Of a stretch of 64,000 bases of DNA, positions 25,273 through 34,116 are shown piece by piece; position 1 is the stretch's first letter; the number at the start of each line of letters is the position of its first letter. The DNA lies in NCBI RefSeq assembly GCF_004025585.1, contig NZ_QTZO01000009.1, positions 1-64,000 of the forward strand, read 5' to 3'. Made by a program: the position numbers and the translations under genes. The notes below the pieces were generated by a model. It worked only from the letters and a program-made list of their open reading frames with translations, made no database searches and had not been told where the DNA came from. Origin of the DNA: Pseudodesulfovibrio sp. S3 (GTDB lineage Bacteria > Desulfobacterota > Desulfovibrionia > Desulfovibrionales > Desulfovibrionaceae).

Positions 25273-26567
25273 CATTTGAGATAATCCATTTGCCCAGTTG
25301 ACTCCATGACAGCACACCACCAATCTGAATTTATATTGATACTGCGCCGTTTCACCGCAACCAGGTCCAATGGCAGGTGGACCATGCTCGACTTCAGCCG
25401 GGTAACGACCATGCCGGTTTTTCCTGCCATGGCCGCGTGCATTGCATTCTGACCGAGGAAGCCGCAATAGACCCGGTCTCCGGCATTGGCCGGCACTGAT
25501 CGTATCAAATAGCTGGGATCAAAGAATTTCATATTCATTTCAAGATCTTTTTCAGTAAAATGCGCCTTGAGCCGATCAACAATCAGGCCGCAGATATCGC
25601 CAAGCTTCGGGTTACCGGAGGGATCCCGCTCCAGTTTACCTCCAAGGAGATCCTGGCCAGCGCCTTCGGCACACACGATGAGTGCGTGTTTCCGTTCGTT
25701 GAGCCGCCTTTCCACGGCATGGATCAGTCCTCCTTCCCCATCCAGAGCAAATTTCTGTTCAGGGACCAGCAAGAAGTTGACCTCCTGAAGGGCCAGGGTA
25801 GCCTGGGCGGCGATGAACCCGGCTTCACGCCCCATGAACTTGACCAGGCCGACGCCTCGATCCACACCCGTGGCTTCGACATGCGCGCATTGGATGACTT
25901 CCGCAGCCTTTTCCACGGCCGTATCGAATCCGAAGGAGCGGGTGACAAAATTGATATCGTTGTCAATGGTTTTGGGGATACCGATAATGGCTATCTTCCG
26001 TTTGCGTCTGGACACTTCGTTGACAATGGACTTGGCGGCCCGCATGGCACCGTCTCCCCCGATGACGAAGAGAATATTCACATTCAGCCTTTCAAGTGAA
26101 TCGACAATTTCTTCGGGGTCTTGCAGGCCGCGGGAAGAAGAAAGAATGGTGCCTCCGAACTGATGGATATGAGAAACTCCATGGGGAGTAAGTTCCTGGA
26201 CATCATAGCCATATTTAGGAATGAAGCCCCGTAACCCGTTGGTTATTCCGAGCACCTTTCGGATACCATAGTGATAGAAGGCCTCCATGACGATGGCACG
26301 GATGACGTCATTGATGCCGGGACAGATACCGCCGCATGTGACAATGGCACATCGTGTCTTGGAAGGATCGAAGTAGATTTTCTCGCGAGGGCCTGCTTTT
26401 TCAAAATCCTTTTGAAGAATTTTGTCATCGAGTTCGGTCAACTCCTCCGAGGTAAGCATCAGGGTTACCGGCACAGACTCATCAATGTGCCTGGTCTTTT
26501 CCAGAGGCGTTTTGATCTTTGCCGGACCGAGGCTGGAGATTTTTGTATCGAAATCTATATTAGGCAT
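25272..26567 (-). CDS. pfkA: ATP-dependent 6-phosphofructokinase, group III type
   Basis: This 431-residue enzyme phosphorylates fructose 6-phosphate in glycolysis. GGDG at 170-173 indicates ATP as donor, since pyrophosphate enzymes carry Asp at the second Gly, while PKTIDND at 198-204 keeps the Lys otherwise seen in pyrophosphate enzymes. This mixed pair is the mark of the long plant/Treponema-like clade. The N-terminal extension of about 70 residues also fits that clade. CGGICPGIN (78-86) starts the catalytic domain. GGAG precedes the ATG at 26567. The gene is followed, in transcription order, by a strong bidirectional terminator. Confidence 0.9.
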   Translation of the reverse strand: MPNIDFDTKISSLGPAKIKTPLEKTRHIDESVPVTLMLTSEELTELDDKILQKDFEKAGPREKIYFDPSKTRCAIVTCGGICPGINDVIRAIVMEAFYHYGIRKVLGITNGLRGFIPKYGYDVQELTPHGVSHIHQFGGTILSSSRGLQDPEEIVDSLERLNVNILFVIGGDGAMRAAKSIVNEVSRRKRKIAIIGIPKTIDNDINFVTRSFGFDTAVEKAAEVIQCAHVEATGVDRGVGLVKFMGREAGFIAAQATLALQEVNFLLVPEQKFALDGEGGLIHAVERRLNERKHALIVCAEGAGQDLLGGKLERDPSGNPKLGDICGLIVDRLKAHFTEKDLEMNMKFFDPSYLIRSVPANAGDRVYCGFLGQNAMHAAMAGKTGMVVTRLKSSMVHLPLDLVAVKRRSININSDWWCAVMESTGQMDYLK

Positions 26568-26614
26568 GTCTTACGCTCCAAGCGGTTATATTGCGGAGAC
26601 GCCGAATTCATAGG

Positions 26615-27625
26615 CTACCATCGAGACACTTCGGGTTCAGGAAGCTCGGTAACTGTTTCCACCAGATCATCAGGGCTGGCGGATGCCGCCCCAACCTGGC
26701 CGACAACCACACCGGCTGCATAGTTGGCAAGGGTACAAGCCATCAACAGGTCCAGACCGGCAGACAGCGCCAGTGCCGCAGTGGCGATCACGGTATCTCC
26801 GGCACCGGTAACGTCAAAAACCTTTTGGGCAAAAGTCGGGATGTGCCTGACCGAGGATTCGCCTTCGAAAAGGGCCATTCCGTCCGGACCCAGCGTGATC
26901 AGCAGATTCTTGCAGTTCAACCTGTTGAAGAGCGCCCGTCCGGCAAGAATGACGGATTCCCTGTCCGACCGCACAGGCAAGCCGGCACCCTCGCTTGCCT
27001 CTTTGGTGTTTGGGGTAAGCAGGTCCACCCCCTGATAGAGGTCATAATTGACGGTTTTCGGGTCCACCAAAACCAGGGGAGGAGTGAGGGACGCTTTGAC
27101 CATCGGCATAAGACGATCCATGAATTCTTGTGAAATCAACCCTTTGCCATAGTCGGACAGGATGATGACCGGGTAGTCGCTCAGCATGGTTTCCAGGCCC
27201 TGGAACAGTTGGTCCAGTTCAGCGGAGACGAGCGGCTCCGCCAATTCCTGGTCAACACGCACGACCTGCTGGTTGTGCGCGATAATCCGGGTTTTAACTG
27301 TAGTAGGGCGGTCGGCACTGCGGACGAGCCGGGTGGTCAACCCCGCCTCCTGGCAAAGAGTTTCCAGCACGCCGCCGTTTCTGTCGGTCCCCACGGTCCC
27401 GATGAGGATCGGTTCTCCGCCCAGGGCCGCTATGTTGCGGGCCACATTACCTGCGCCGCCCAGAAGGAAGGACTCTTTTTCCACGCGGACCACCGGAACC
27501 GGAGCCTCTGGAGAAATACGTTCAACCTCGCCCATAAGGTAGTGGTCAAGCATAAGATCGCCAATGATCATGACCTTATGCCCTTTCAGGGCTGTGATCG
27601 CAGTGAGAATCAAATCATGTGACAT
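26615..27625 (-). CDS. hldA: D-glycero-beta-D-manno-heptose-7-phosphate kinase (RfaE1/HldA)
   Basis: This is a PfkB-family sugar kinase. The segment GGAGNVARNIAALGG is the HldE-N/RfaE domain I signature, and DVTGAGDTV contains the catalytic Asp and anion hole. The family makes heptose 1,7-bisphosphate for lipopolysaccharide core. It lacks the C-terminal nucleotidyltransferase of fused HldE, so HldC must be encoded elsewhere. It lies 47 bases upstream, in transcription order, of pfkA. Confidence 0.88.
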   Translation of the reverse strand: MSHDLILTAITALKGHKVMIIGDLMLDHYLMGEVERISPEAPVPVVRVEKESFLLGGAGNVARNIAALGGEPILIGTVGTDRNGGVLETLCQEAGLTTRLVRSADRPTTVKTRIIAHNQQVVRVDQELAEPLVSAELDQLFQGLETMLSDYPVIILSDYGKGLISQEFMDRLMPMVKASLTPPLVLVDPKTVNYDLYQGVDLLTPNTKEASEGAGLPVRSDRESVILAGRALFNRLNCKNLLITLGPDGMALFEGESSVRHIPTFAQKVFDVTGAGDTVIATAALALSAGLDLLMACTLANYAAGVVVGQVGAASASPDDLVETVTELPEPEVSRW

Positions 27626-27788
27626 ACTGTAAACAATCCGTATTTTTGAGCGGTTATACTAATCTGAAATCATGCGTTTATCGATCAAGGCTTGGCACGC
27701 CTGCCTGTCAAACATCACTGTGATCAGGATATATCATCATTCAAACACTCACCGCGGCGCACTTTGATCACTCCCTTGCAGGGCGGAG

Positions 27789-28706
27789 TTACTCAAACTC
27801 GACTCCAAGCTTTCCAGCAACCGACCGCAAATCTTCTTCAACGCCATAAGCTACTGTCAACTTGCCTTTTTCCATTGAACCGACGATTTTAACCTTAAGG
27901 TTCAGCAGGTCGGAAAGCGCGGCCTGGAGATCAAGCAAACGCGGCTCCAGGGGCTTGGATGGGGTCTTGACACTCCCCGAACCGGATGGAACGCCTATTT
28001 CGTCGGCACCGGGCAGACGGCCGTTCTGCTTGTAGAACGTTGCCTGGGCTTCAGCCTGACGAACCGTAAGGCCGTTTTCGGCAATGCGTCTGTGGAGTTG
28101 TTCCTGTGCTTCGGCATCCTTGATGGACATAATGGCCCGTCCATGGCCAGCGGAAAGGGTGTTTTGCTGGATATCCGTTTGCACGACTTCGGGCAGATTG
28201 AGGAGGCGCAGGGAGTTTGCCACGGCGGATCGGCTCTTACCAACCTGCCTTGCCAACTCTTCCTGGCTTAAACCGAATTCCTGCTGCAACTGCTGGTAGC
28301 CCAGAGCCTCTTCTATGGCATTCAGGTCCTCGCGTTGCAGGTTTTCTATCAGAGCAATGGCCAGGCTTTCCTGGTCGGTCATCTCGCGAACCAGGGTGGG
28401 AATTTCAGTCAGCTCAGCCTTCTTGGAAGCCCGCAACCGACGCTCTCCCGCCACCAATTCATACTTGTCACCGCCAAGAGGGCGGACAAGAACCGGTTGC
28501 AGTACGCCCCGAGTGCGTATGGATGCGGCCAGATCATTCAGTCCTTCCTCGGAAAACTCACGGCGGGGCTGATGCGGATTGGGCACTATGGCACCCACGG
28601 GTATCATGCGCACCTCGGCTGCGTCAGAGGTCACCTTTTCATCCTGGCGCACGCCTCCGAGCAGCGCATCAAGACCTCTGCCCAAACCCCTATTACTTGA
28701 TGTCAT
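27789..28706 (-). CDS. parB: Chromosome partitioning protein ParB
   Basis: ParB binds parS and spreads or slides as a CTP-dependent clamp to organise the origin region. The start MTSSNRGLGRGLDALLGG carries the ParA-contact segment. The CTP-binding ParB/Srx domain includes PHQPRREFSEE and GERRLRASKKA. The helix-turn-helix is QEELARQVGKSRSAVANSLR, and a C-terminal dimerisation domain follows. AGGAG selects ATG 28706 over an upstream ATG at 28736. parA lies on the same strand, separated by a short gene on the opposite strand. Confidence 0.95.
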   Translation of the reverse strand: MTSSNRGLGRGLDALLGGVRQDEKVTSDAAEVRMIPVGAIVPNPHQPRREFSEEGLNDLAASIRTRGVLQPVLVRPLGGDKYELVAGERRLRASKKAELTEIPTLVREMTDQESLAIALIENLQREDLNAIEEALGYQQLQQEFGLSQEELARQVGKSRSAVANSLRLLNLPEVVQTDIQQNTLSAGHGRAIMSIKDAEAQEQLHRRIAENGLTVRQAEAQATFYKQNGRLPGADEIGVPSGSGSVKTPSKPLEPRLLDLQAALSDLLNLKVKIVGSMEKGKLTVAYGVEEDLRSVAGKLGVEFE

Positions 28707-28800
28707 GAACATCTCTCCTAGTGCTTGAAATTTCACCCTTGCTCAATGAGCCTCAAGTGCCTATAAACCCCGAAGACAAGCGAAACCCATCGGAGTTATT

Positions 28801-29226
28801 ATGTCTGATCATATCAACGAACTTTTTGACAAGAACGGCAACCTCATCGGCGCTCTGCTTACGGCCCAGGCGTGGACAGCCGTCCGCGATCAGGTCCTGA
28901 AAACCCTCGGGGTGCAGGAGCAACCCGCTGAACCGACTTTTTCGGAACCCCTTTCGGACTGGGCCACGCTCCAGGAGTACTGGGACTTCCCGTACCCCGT
29001 GGACACCGACGTCTCCTGCGAACATTGCGGCAACAACACCCAAGATTGGGCTCAAGATGAGCCGCGCCTTTTCCGGCTGACCAGCGCCAATCTGGCCGGA
29101 CTGGTCGCCTTCAAGTGCATGAATTGCCAATCCAAGATTGTCAAAAAACACTTCAAGGACAAAATCTCCACCGAGTGCACTCCCTACCGTGATTCCAAGA
29201 TCACCAACAAGGAAGGGCGGTACTGA
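28801..29226 (+). CDS. Zinc-ribbon-like hypothetical protein between parB and parA
   Basis: I do not recognise this 141-residue soluble protein. Four cysteines in two pairs, CEHC (about 73-76) and CMNC (about 106-109), suggest a zinc or iron site. The sequence between them is unremarkable. GGAG precedes the ATG at 28801. It is encoded on the plus strand between parB and parA, breaking the usual parAB pair. Confidence 0.75.
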   Translation: MSDHINELFDKNGNLIGALLTAQAWTAVRDQVLKTLGVQEQPAEPTFSEPLSDWATLQEYWDFPYPVDTDVSCEHCGNNTQDWAQDEPRLFRLTSANLAGLVAFKCMNCQSKIVKKHFKDKISTECTPYRDSKITNKEGRY

Positions 29227-29290
29227 TCACCGCTTTCTCATACCGCCGCCCGTGGCAACCATGCCCGGGCGGGCTTGTCAAAGAACGTTC

Positions 29291-30064
29291 TCAGCCCCTG
29301 GCAGTAGTGCTTTTTGCCACTTCCTGCGCCAGGGCGAGATAGGCCTCCGCACCCTTTGATTTGATATCATAGTTGATCACCGGCTTACCAAAGCTCGGAG
29401 CCTCCGAAAGACGGACATTCCGCGGAATGATCGTGTCGAACAGGTGCTGCGGGAAGGCTTTGCGAACTTCATTCTTCACCTGCCAGGACAGCCGGTTTCT
29501 GGAATCATACATCGTCAGGACCACGCCAAGGATATCCAAGTCCGTGTTGAGGCGCTTGCGGACCAGTTCGTAGGTCATCAAGAGCTGCGCAATGCCCTCC
29601 AATGCGTAATACTCGCACTGAAGCGGCACCAACAACTCTGTGGCCGCACACAGTGCGTTGACCGTGAGCAGGCCCAGGGAAGGCGGGCAGTCGATGAGGA
29701 TAAAGTCGTATTCGGCATCCACTTGATCAATCAGATCGCGCAGATAGTATTCCCGCCCGAACTTATCCACCAATTCGATTTCAGCCCCGACCAGATCTTG
29801 TGTTCCGGGCAGAATATCCAGGAAGGGAATCCCCGTTGAGAGGATCGCCTTGTGGACATTCTTGGGCTCAAACAGGACCGTATAGATGTTCTCCCTCTTG
29901 TCGGCAGGGTAGAAACCCAACCCGCTGGAGGCATTTCCCTGGGGGTCGCAATCCACCAGGAGCACCTTTTTTTCCATTACGGCCAATGCGGCCGACAAGT
30001 TGACCGAAGTCGTCGTCTTGCCGACCCCGCCCTTTTGATTCGCTACAACGATTCTTCTTGCCAC
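29291..30064 (-). CDS. parA: Chromosome partitioning ATPase ParA/Soj
   Basis: This deviant Walker ATPase begins RRIVVANQKGGVGKTTTSVN, with the signature Lys of KGGVGKTT. Walker A' LLVDCDPQGNASSG and Walker B DFILIDCPPSLGLLT follow. It works with ParB on chromosome segregation. GTG 30064 is preferred as start because GAGGG precedes it and the family begins here; a TTG at 30088 would add eight residues. Two perfect parS sites lie upstream within 100 bases. Confidence 0.94.
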   Translation of the reverse strand: MARRIVVANQKGGVGKTTTSVNLSAALAVMEKKVLLVDCDPQGNASSGLGFYPADKRENIYTVLFEPKNVHKAILSTGIPFLDILPGTQDLVGAEIELVDKFGREYYLRDLIDQVDAEYDFILIDCPPSLGLLTVNALCAATELLVPLQCEYYALEGIAQLLMTYELVRKRLNTDLDILGVVLTMYDSRNRLSWQVKNEVRKAFPQHLFDTIIPRNVRLSEAPSFGKPVINYDIKSKGAEAYLALAQEVAKSTTARG

Positions 30065-30114
30065 AAAACCCTCGCTTTGATGCTGCAATTTGATGCTTCC
30101 GAGGCCCTGCCGCC

Positions 30115-30130
30115 TGTTTCACGTGAAACA
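30115..30130. promoter_or_regulatory. parS site 1
   Basis: TGTTTCACGTGAAACA is an exact match to the consensus ParB-binding palindrome. It lies 50 bases upstream of parA. Confidence 0.95.
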
Positions 30131-30149
30131 TTCCGACCCAAGCAGCGTT

Positions 30150-30165
30150 TGTTTCACGTGAAACA
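30150..30165. promoter_or_regulatory. parS site 2
   Basis: This is a second exact TGTTTCACGTGAAACA, 35 bases from the first, again in the parA upstream region. No further perfect copy was noticed in the window. Confidence 0.95.
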
Positions 30166-30243
30166 GTCCTCTCTCGGGTTCACTTGTCCTAAAATGAATG
30201 AAAAACAAAGGCAAGCAGTGTTCGCTTAAAAAGCGTAAAATCA

Positions 30244-30273
30244 CAAAAAAAAGGGGCGGCCAAAGCCGCCCCT
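30244..30273 (-). terminator. Intrinsic terminator of the epimerase gene
   Basis: AGGGGCGGC (30252-30260) pairs with GCCGCCCCT (30265-30273) around CAAA. On the minus strand the stem is followed by a long T-run. It begins 24 bases past the epimerase stop. Confidence 0.9.
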
Positions 30274-30296
30274 GAGTTCTTTGAGTGCTCATTGCT

Positions 30297-31304
30297 CTAC
30301 TTGCTGTAGTACTCACGATACCATTCAACAAACTTGCGTATGCCTACCTCGATGGTCGTATTCGGCTTGAATCCAACGTCTCTGACCAGATCCGAAACAT
30401 CGGCTTCGGTCGCAGGGACATCGCCGTCCTGCATAGGCATATAGTTGTATATCGCTTTTTTGCCGACCACCTCTTCAATTACCTCAATGTACCTGGACAG
30501 CTCAACAACGGAGTTGTTGCCGATGTTGTACACGCGGTAGGGGACCGAGCTCGTGCAGGGGTCGGGGTTGTTCCCATCCCATTGCTCGTTGGGGGTTGCC
30601 GTGTTTCTCAGGACGCGGACAACGCCTTCCACGATATCATCGATATAGGTAAAGTCGCGACGCATTTTGCCGTAATTAAAGACATCGATGGGCTTCTCTT
30701 CCAAGATGTTCTTGGTGAAAAGGAACAGGGCCATGTCCGGACGGCCCCAGGGACCGTACACGGTGAAGAACCTCAACCCCGTGGTGGGTAGGTCGTAGAG
30801 GTTTGAATAGGAATGCGCCATCATCTCGTTGGCCTTTTTGGTGGCGGCGTACAAGCTCATGGGATGATCAACCCCTTCATGGGGGTTGAGCGGCATATTG
30901 GTGTTCATGCCATAGACGGAACTGCTTGACGCATAGACCAGATGCTCCACCTTGTTGTGCCGGCATCCTTCCAAAATATTCAAAAACCCAACGACATTGG
31001 AATCAATGTAAGACTTGGGGTTCTCAATGGAATAACGAACTCCAGCCTGAGCAGCCAAGTTGACGACATGGGTGAACTTTTCCTGAGCAAAAAGATCGCT
31101 CATGGGCTGATCATCCTGAAGACTGATGTTCACATGCTTGAATACGGGGCTTTCCTCCAGAATCTTGAGGCGCGCTTTTTTCAAGTTCACGTCATAATAG
31201 TCGTTGAGATTGTCCAGGCCGACAACTTCAACCCCTTCATCAATGAGACGCTTAGAGAGATTGAAACCAATAAACCCGGCTGCGCCGGTAACAAGTACTT
31301 TCAT
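30297..31304 (-). CDS. NAD-dependent nucleotide-sugar epimerase (UDP-glucuronate 4-epimerase-like)
   Basis: This 335-residue short-chain dehydrogenase-type epimerase starts [20 protein letters not shown], the Rossmann NAD site, and has SSSSVYG followed by [12 protein letters not shown], giving the catalytic Tyr and Lys. Residues around [17 protein letters not shown] resemble CapI/LspL enzymes that convert UDP-glucuronate to UDP-galacturonate for surface polysaccharides. ATG 31304 is chosen as the start because the Rossmann motif begins there; GAGG lies ten bases upstream. A strong terminator follows. Confidence 0.88.
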   Translation of the reverse strand: MKVLVTGAAGFIGFNLSKRLIDEGVEVVGLDNLNDYYDVNLKKARLKILEESPVFKHVNISLQDDQPMSDLFAQEKFTHVVNLAAQAGVRYSIENPKSYIDSNVVGFLNILEGCRHNKVEHLVYASSSSVYGMNTNMPLNPHEGVDHPMSLYAATKKANEMMAHSYSNLYDLPTTGLRFFTVYGPWGRPDMALFLFTKNILEEKPIDVFNYGKMRRDFTYIDDIVEGVVRVLRNTATPNEQWDGNNPDPCTSSVPYRVYNIGNNSVVELSRYIEVIEEVVGKKAIYNYMPMQDGDVPATEADVSDLVRDVGFKPNTTIEVGIRKFVEWYREYYSK

Positions 31305-31602
31305 ATTATAGTATCCTCGGGCTCGGCCTCGCGCCAAGACTGCGTTTGGAGCCACCCTTGTCCGGGCGTACTCGTCTCTAGGAATCATGTGTTGAATTAG
31401 TGATGCACAAAGCACATACTCTAGACCATGCCACGAGGGCAAGTTTGCAATGCTCTATTTCTGACACAGACAAATGTCATATCCATGTTGACTGGTGATC
31501 TTGACTAACACAGACTGGCAGAAACCCATAAAGCCTCCAAAAAATCATTGCATCTCGTGATAAAACTGTTGTTTCCCAACGGTTTTCCGAGGTCGTTCCC
31601 AT

Positions 31603-31691
31603 ATTTGGCTCGTCCCTGTTTTTTTGACAAAAAGGGATGTCTACTTCGGTGAAACAGGGTTTTGGCGTTAGATTGAAAATATGAGCCAAAT
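31603..31691. other. Nested inverted repeats in a 415-base gap
   Basis: The outer arms ATTTGGCTC (31603-31611) and GAGCCAAAT (31683-31691) enclose CCCTGTTT (31614-31621) paired with AAACAGGG (31652-31659). The element lies downstream of the minus-strand gene ending at 31720 and may be its 3' structure or a small RNA. Elsewhere in the gap 31305-31719 no gene is supported. Confidence 0.4.
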
Positions 31692-31719
31692 TCGGGATTC
31701 AGGGCTTTTTGGGGCTGCT

Positions 31720-32406
31720 TCAAAACCTTATGTTGGCTATCGAATCCACGGACATCTGCTGTTCATGCGGCAAAAGGGTCATGAGCCGGGTCAGCGGCGG
31801 TAGCTTGTGTACAATGACGTGTTCAAGCAGGTACGTTTCAAGCCGGATGTCTGCATCTGGCAAAATCACCTTCACGGCCTCGTCACCGAAACATACGATG
31901 CGGGGAGTGCGCCACAACTCCCACCCACGCCAAAACATCTGGGTGTCGGGTTGAAGGCTTCCGCCAGCCAAAGCCGCCACGGGCCAGAAGTTGATGGTCC
32001 CGGCAGGCCATTTGAGATGAGCTTGAAGATTCTTGAGAACAGAGCTCCGCCTTGGATCGGATTGTCCACCCAGATCGAGTCCCAGCTCCATGTAGGTCCA
32101 CACGACTTTAGGTTCTGGTTTTGTGAACCTGAGAAAGGAAGCCCAGGGTTGTGGGAAATCCTGAACAGGCGGAGAGGAAGGCGGGGCGGATTGCGATTGC
32201 GGAGGTCTCAGTGGCTGCCGTTGTTCAACTCCGGTAGCAGGCGGCTGAGGAGCGGCCTGACCCTGGTTCTGACTTGTGTGGGAAGCAAGAGAGGAAGGAT
32301 GCTCCTCAACAGCCAACCCGCCGGGCCTGTAGACGAACTGCAGCCCGGACTCAAGCCAGGGCCTCAGGCTCTCGCATACTTTCAGTCGAGCAGAAGGTGA
32401 TCCCAT
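31720..32406 (-). CDS. Hypothetical protein, proline-rich linker and conserved C-terminal domain
   Basis: I do not recognise this protein of about 228 residues. The start at ATG 32406 overlaps the end of coaBC by 25 bases. Residues about 42-90 are a low-complexity Pro/Gln/Ser linker. The C-terminal part (about 100-228) looks like a folded alpha/beta domain with VWTYMELGLDLGG, TINFWPVA and RIVCFGDEAVKVILPD; this vaguely recalls uracil-DNA-glycosylase-like folds, but I cannot support that claim. Cotranscription with coaBC is likely. Confidence 0.6.
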   Translation of the reverse strand: MGSPSARLKVCESLRPWLESGLQFVYRPGGLAVEEHPSSLASHTSQNQGQAAPQPPATGVEQRQPLRPPQSQSAPPSSPPVQDFPQPWASFLRFTKPEPKVVWTYMELGLDLGGQSDPRRSSVLKNLQAHLKWPAGTINFWPVAALAGGSLQPDTQMFWRGWELWRTPRIVCFGDEAVKVILPDADIRLETYLLEHVIVHKLPPLTRLMTLLPHEQQMSVDSIANIRF

Positions 32407-33608
32407 AATCTCCACGCAACTTCGGTTTTGGGCAATTGCGGCCATACTTCTTTTCGTCCCTGCTTATCCAGAACGAACATCTGATTAGTGGGTACGCCGA
32501 ACCCGCTTCCTGGCTTGGATATGTCATTGGCCGCAATCAGATCTAGATTCTTGCTCTCAAGCTTTCTCAAAGCTTCGTCACGAAGATTTTCGGTCTCAGC
32601 GGCAAACCCGATCAGCTTTTGGCTATCGGTCTTAAGCGATCCCAGGTGCTTCAGGATATCCTGATTGGTTTCGAACTCAACCGTAATACCGGCACCGGCT
32701 GAAGTGGTTTTCTTGAATTTGGCATTGCCGAACGGAACCGGCCGGTAGTCGGCAACCGCCGCTGTAAGACAACCCATGTCCATGCCGGGCCAGAGTTCTG
32801 CGCAGGCCTCGAACATCTGGCGGGCGGTCTGGACCGAGACAACCGATATGGCCGAAGGAAAAGTCAGGGCGGTAGGTCCTGCCACCACGGTAACGTTTGC
32901 TCCGCGCAAATATGCGGCCATGGCCATGCACGCTCCCATGGTGCCGCTGGACGGATTGGACCAGAACCGGACTGCATCCCAAGGCTCTCGAGTCGGCCCC
33001 AGGGTCACGAGAACGTTTCTGCCGGCGAGATCCTGCGGGGATATTGCCTTGAGTGTGGCCGTGAGGATTTCTTCCATGGGTGCCAGGCGGCCTGTACCGG
33101 TATCGCCACAGGCAACGGCACCGGAATCCGGGGCTATGCGGATATACCCGAGCTCGTCGAGAAGGGCCCAATTCCGCTGGGTGGCGGGTGCATTCCACAT
33201 GCGCGGATTCATGGCCGGGGCCACCAGCTTGGGGCCGGGAAAGGCCAGGGCCTGGCAGGAGAGCATATCGTCCGCCATGCCGAATGCGAGCCTGGCCATG
33301 GTGCTGGCCGAGGCAGGCGCTATGAGCATGACGTCTGCGGCCTGACCGGGTTCGAGGTGGCCGAATGCAGTGTCTGCTCCGGGCGTATCTGCGAACATGT
33401 CCGTATAGACGGGAGCGGCGCCCAATGCCTCAAAAGAAAGCGGCTGTATGAAACGGGTGCAAGACTCTGTCAAAGTGGTCGACACTATGCAGTCAGCCTC
33501 CTGTAACGCACGCATGAGATCAAGTGCCTTGTATGCGGCAATGGACCCGGAAACGCCCAGGTGGACGCGCTTGCCCATAAACCCGGCAAAGGCATAGTGA
33601 GGTTGCAT
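32382..33608 (-). CDS. coaBC: Bifunctional phosphopantothenoylcysteine decarboxylase/synthetase CoaBC
   Basis: This enzyme carries out two steps of coenzyme A synthesis. The N-terminal flavodoxin-like CoaC half has LGVSGSIAAYKALDLM, the PASASTMARLAFGMADD segment and PAMNPRMWNAPA with the substrate-contact residues. The CoaB half starts near residue 185 with NVLVTLGPTREPWDAVRFWSN and contains FKKTTSAG and IGFAAETENL. At 408 residues it has the normal fused length. It begins immediately after the stop of the upstream lipoprotein gene, so the two are coupled. Confidence 0.94.
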   Translation of the reverse strand: MQPHYAFAGFMGKRVHLGVSGSIAAYKALDLMRALQEADCIVSTTLTESCTRFIQPLSFEALGAAPVYTDMFADTPGADTAFGHLEPGQAADVMLIAPASASTMARLAFGMADDMLSCQALAFPGPKLVAPAMNPRMWNAPATQRNWALLDELGYIRIAPDSGAVACGDTGTGRLAPMEEILTATLKAISPQDLAGRNVLVTLGPTREPWDAVRFWSNPSSGTMGACMAMAAYLRGANVTVVAGPTALTFPSAISVVSVQTARQMFEACAELWPGMDMGCLTAAVADYRPVPFGNAKFKKTTSAGAGITVEFETNQDILKHLGSLKTDSQKLIGFAAETENLRDEALRKLESKNLDLIAANDISKPGSGFGVPTNQMFVLDKQGRKEVWPQLPKTEVAWRLWDHLLLD

Positions 33609-34073
33609 TTACTTGCTCTTGACTCCGCTGGCATCCTTTACCTCAACGGCGAATATCGTCGTGGTGGCAGAGGCGAAAGCGTCATCGATCTGAATCACGC
33701 AACTCTTATTGAATTTCTCGAAATTCATAATGTGAATGGAACTGGCCTTGTTGCTGGAAATCAGGGTCCAGTTGTCCTTGGTCATGTTGTTGATGAAATA
33801 CTGGACCAATTCCAGGATTTCGACACGGCCCTTGAACTTCATTATGGAAGCACGAAACTTGGCGTTATCCAGTTTGTAGGAACCGTCATTCACATAATCG
33901 ATTTCCTTGGGAATCATGATATCGTCGAAATCCAGATAGTAATCCGGTTCCTGATATTGAGCCTCGGGAGACTGGCCCGTATTATTTTGGGAAGAACCGG
34001 TTCTGGTGGTGGTGCAGGCCGCCAACATGCCTACAAGAATCAGCGCAAAAATGCATTGAGTGAAAAACCGCAT
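33609..34073 (-). CDS. Small lipoprotein of unknown function
   Basis: This 154-residue lipoprotein has signal FFTQCIFALILVGMLAAC, with the lipid-anchored Cys after LAA. GGAGGAAACC directly before ATG 34073 fixes the start. The mature domain begins with a flexible Ser/Thr/Asn/Gln stretch, then a compact domain (FRASIMKFKGRVEILELVQY to FAVEVKDASG) rich in strands. The function is unknown. It lies in a row with coaBC and, 30 bases upstream, a MerR-type gene. Confidence 0.8.
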   Translation of the reverse strand: MRFFTQCIFALILVGMLAACTTTRTGSSQNNTGQSPEAQYQEPDYYLDFDDIMIPKEIDYVNDGSYKLDNAKFRASIMKFKGRVEILELVQYFINNMTKDNWTLISSNKASSIHIMNFEKFNKSCVIQIDDAFASATTTIFAVEVKDASGVKSK

Positions 34074-34116
34074 GGTTTCCTCCAAAGTCTATCGTATGCA
34101 ATAAATACGGTGCTGT

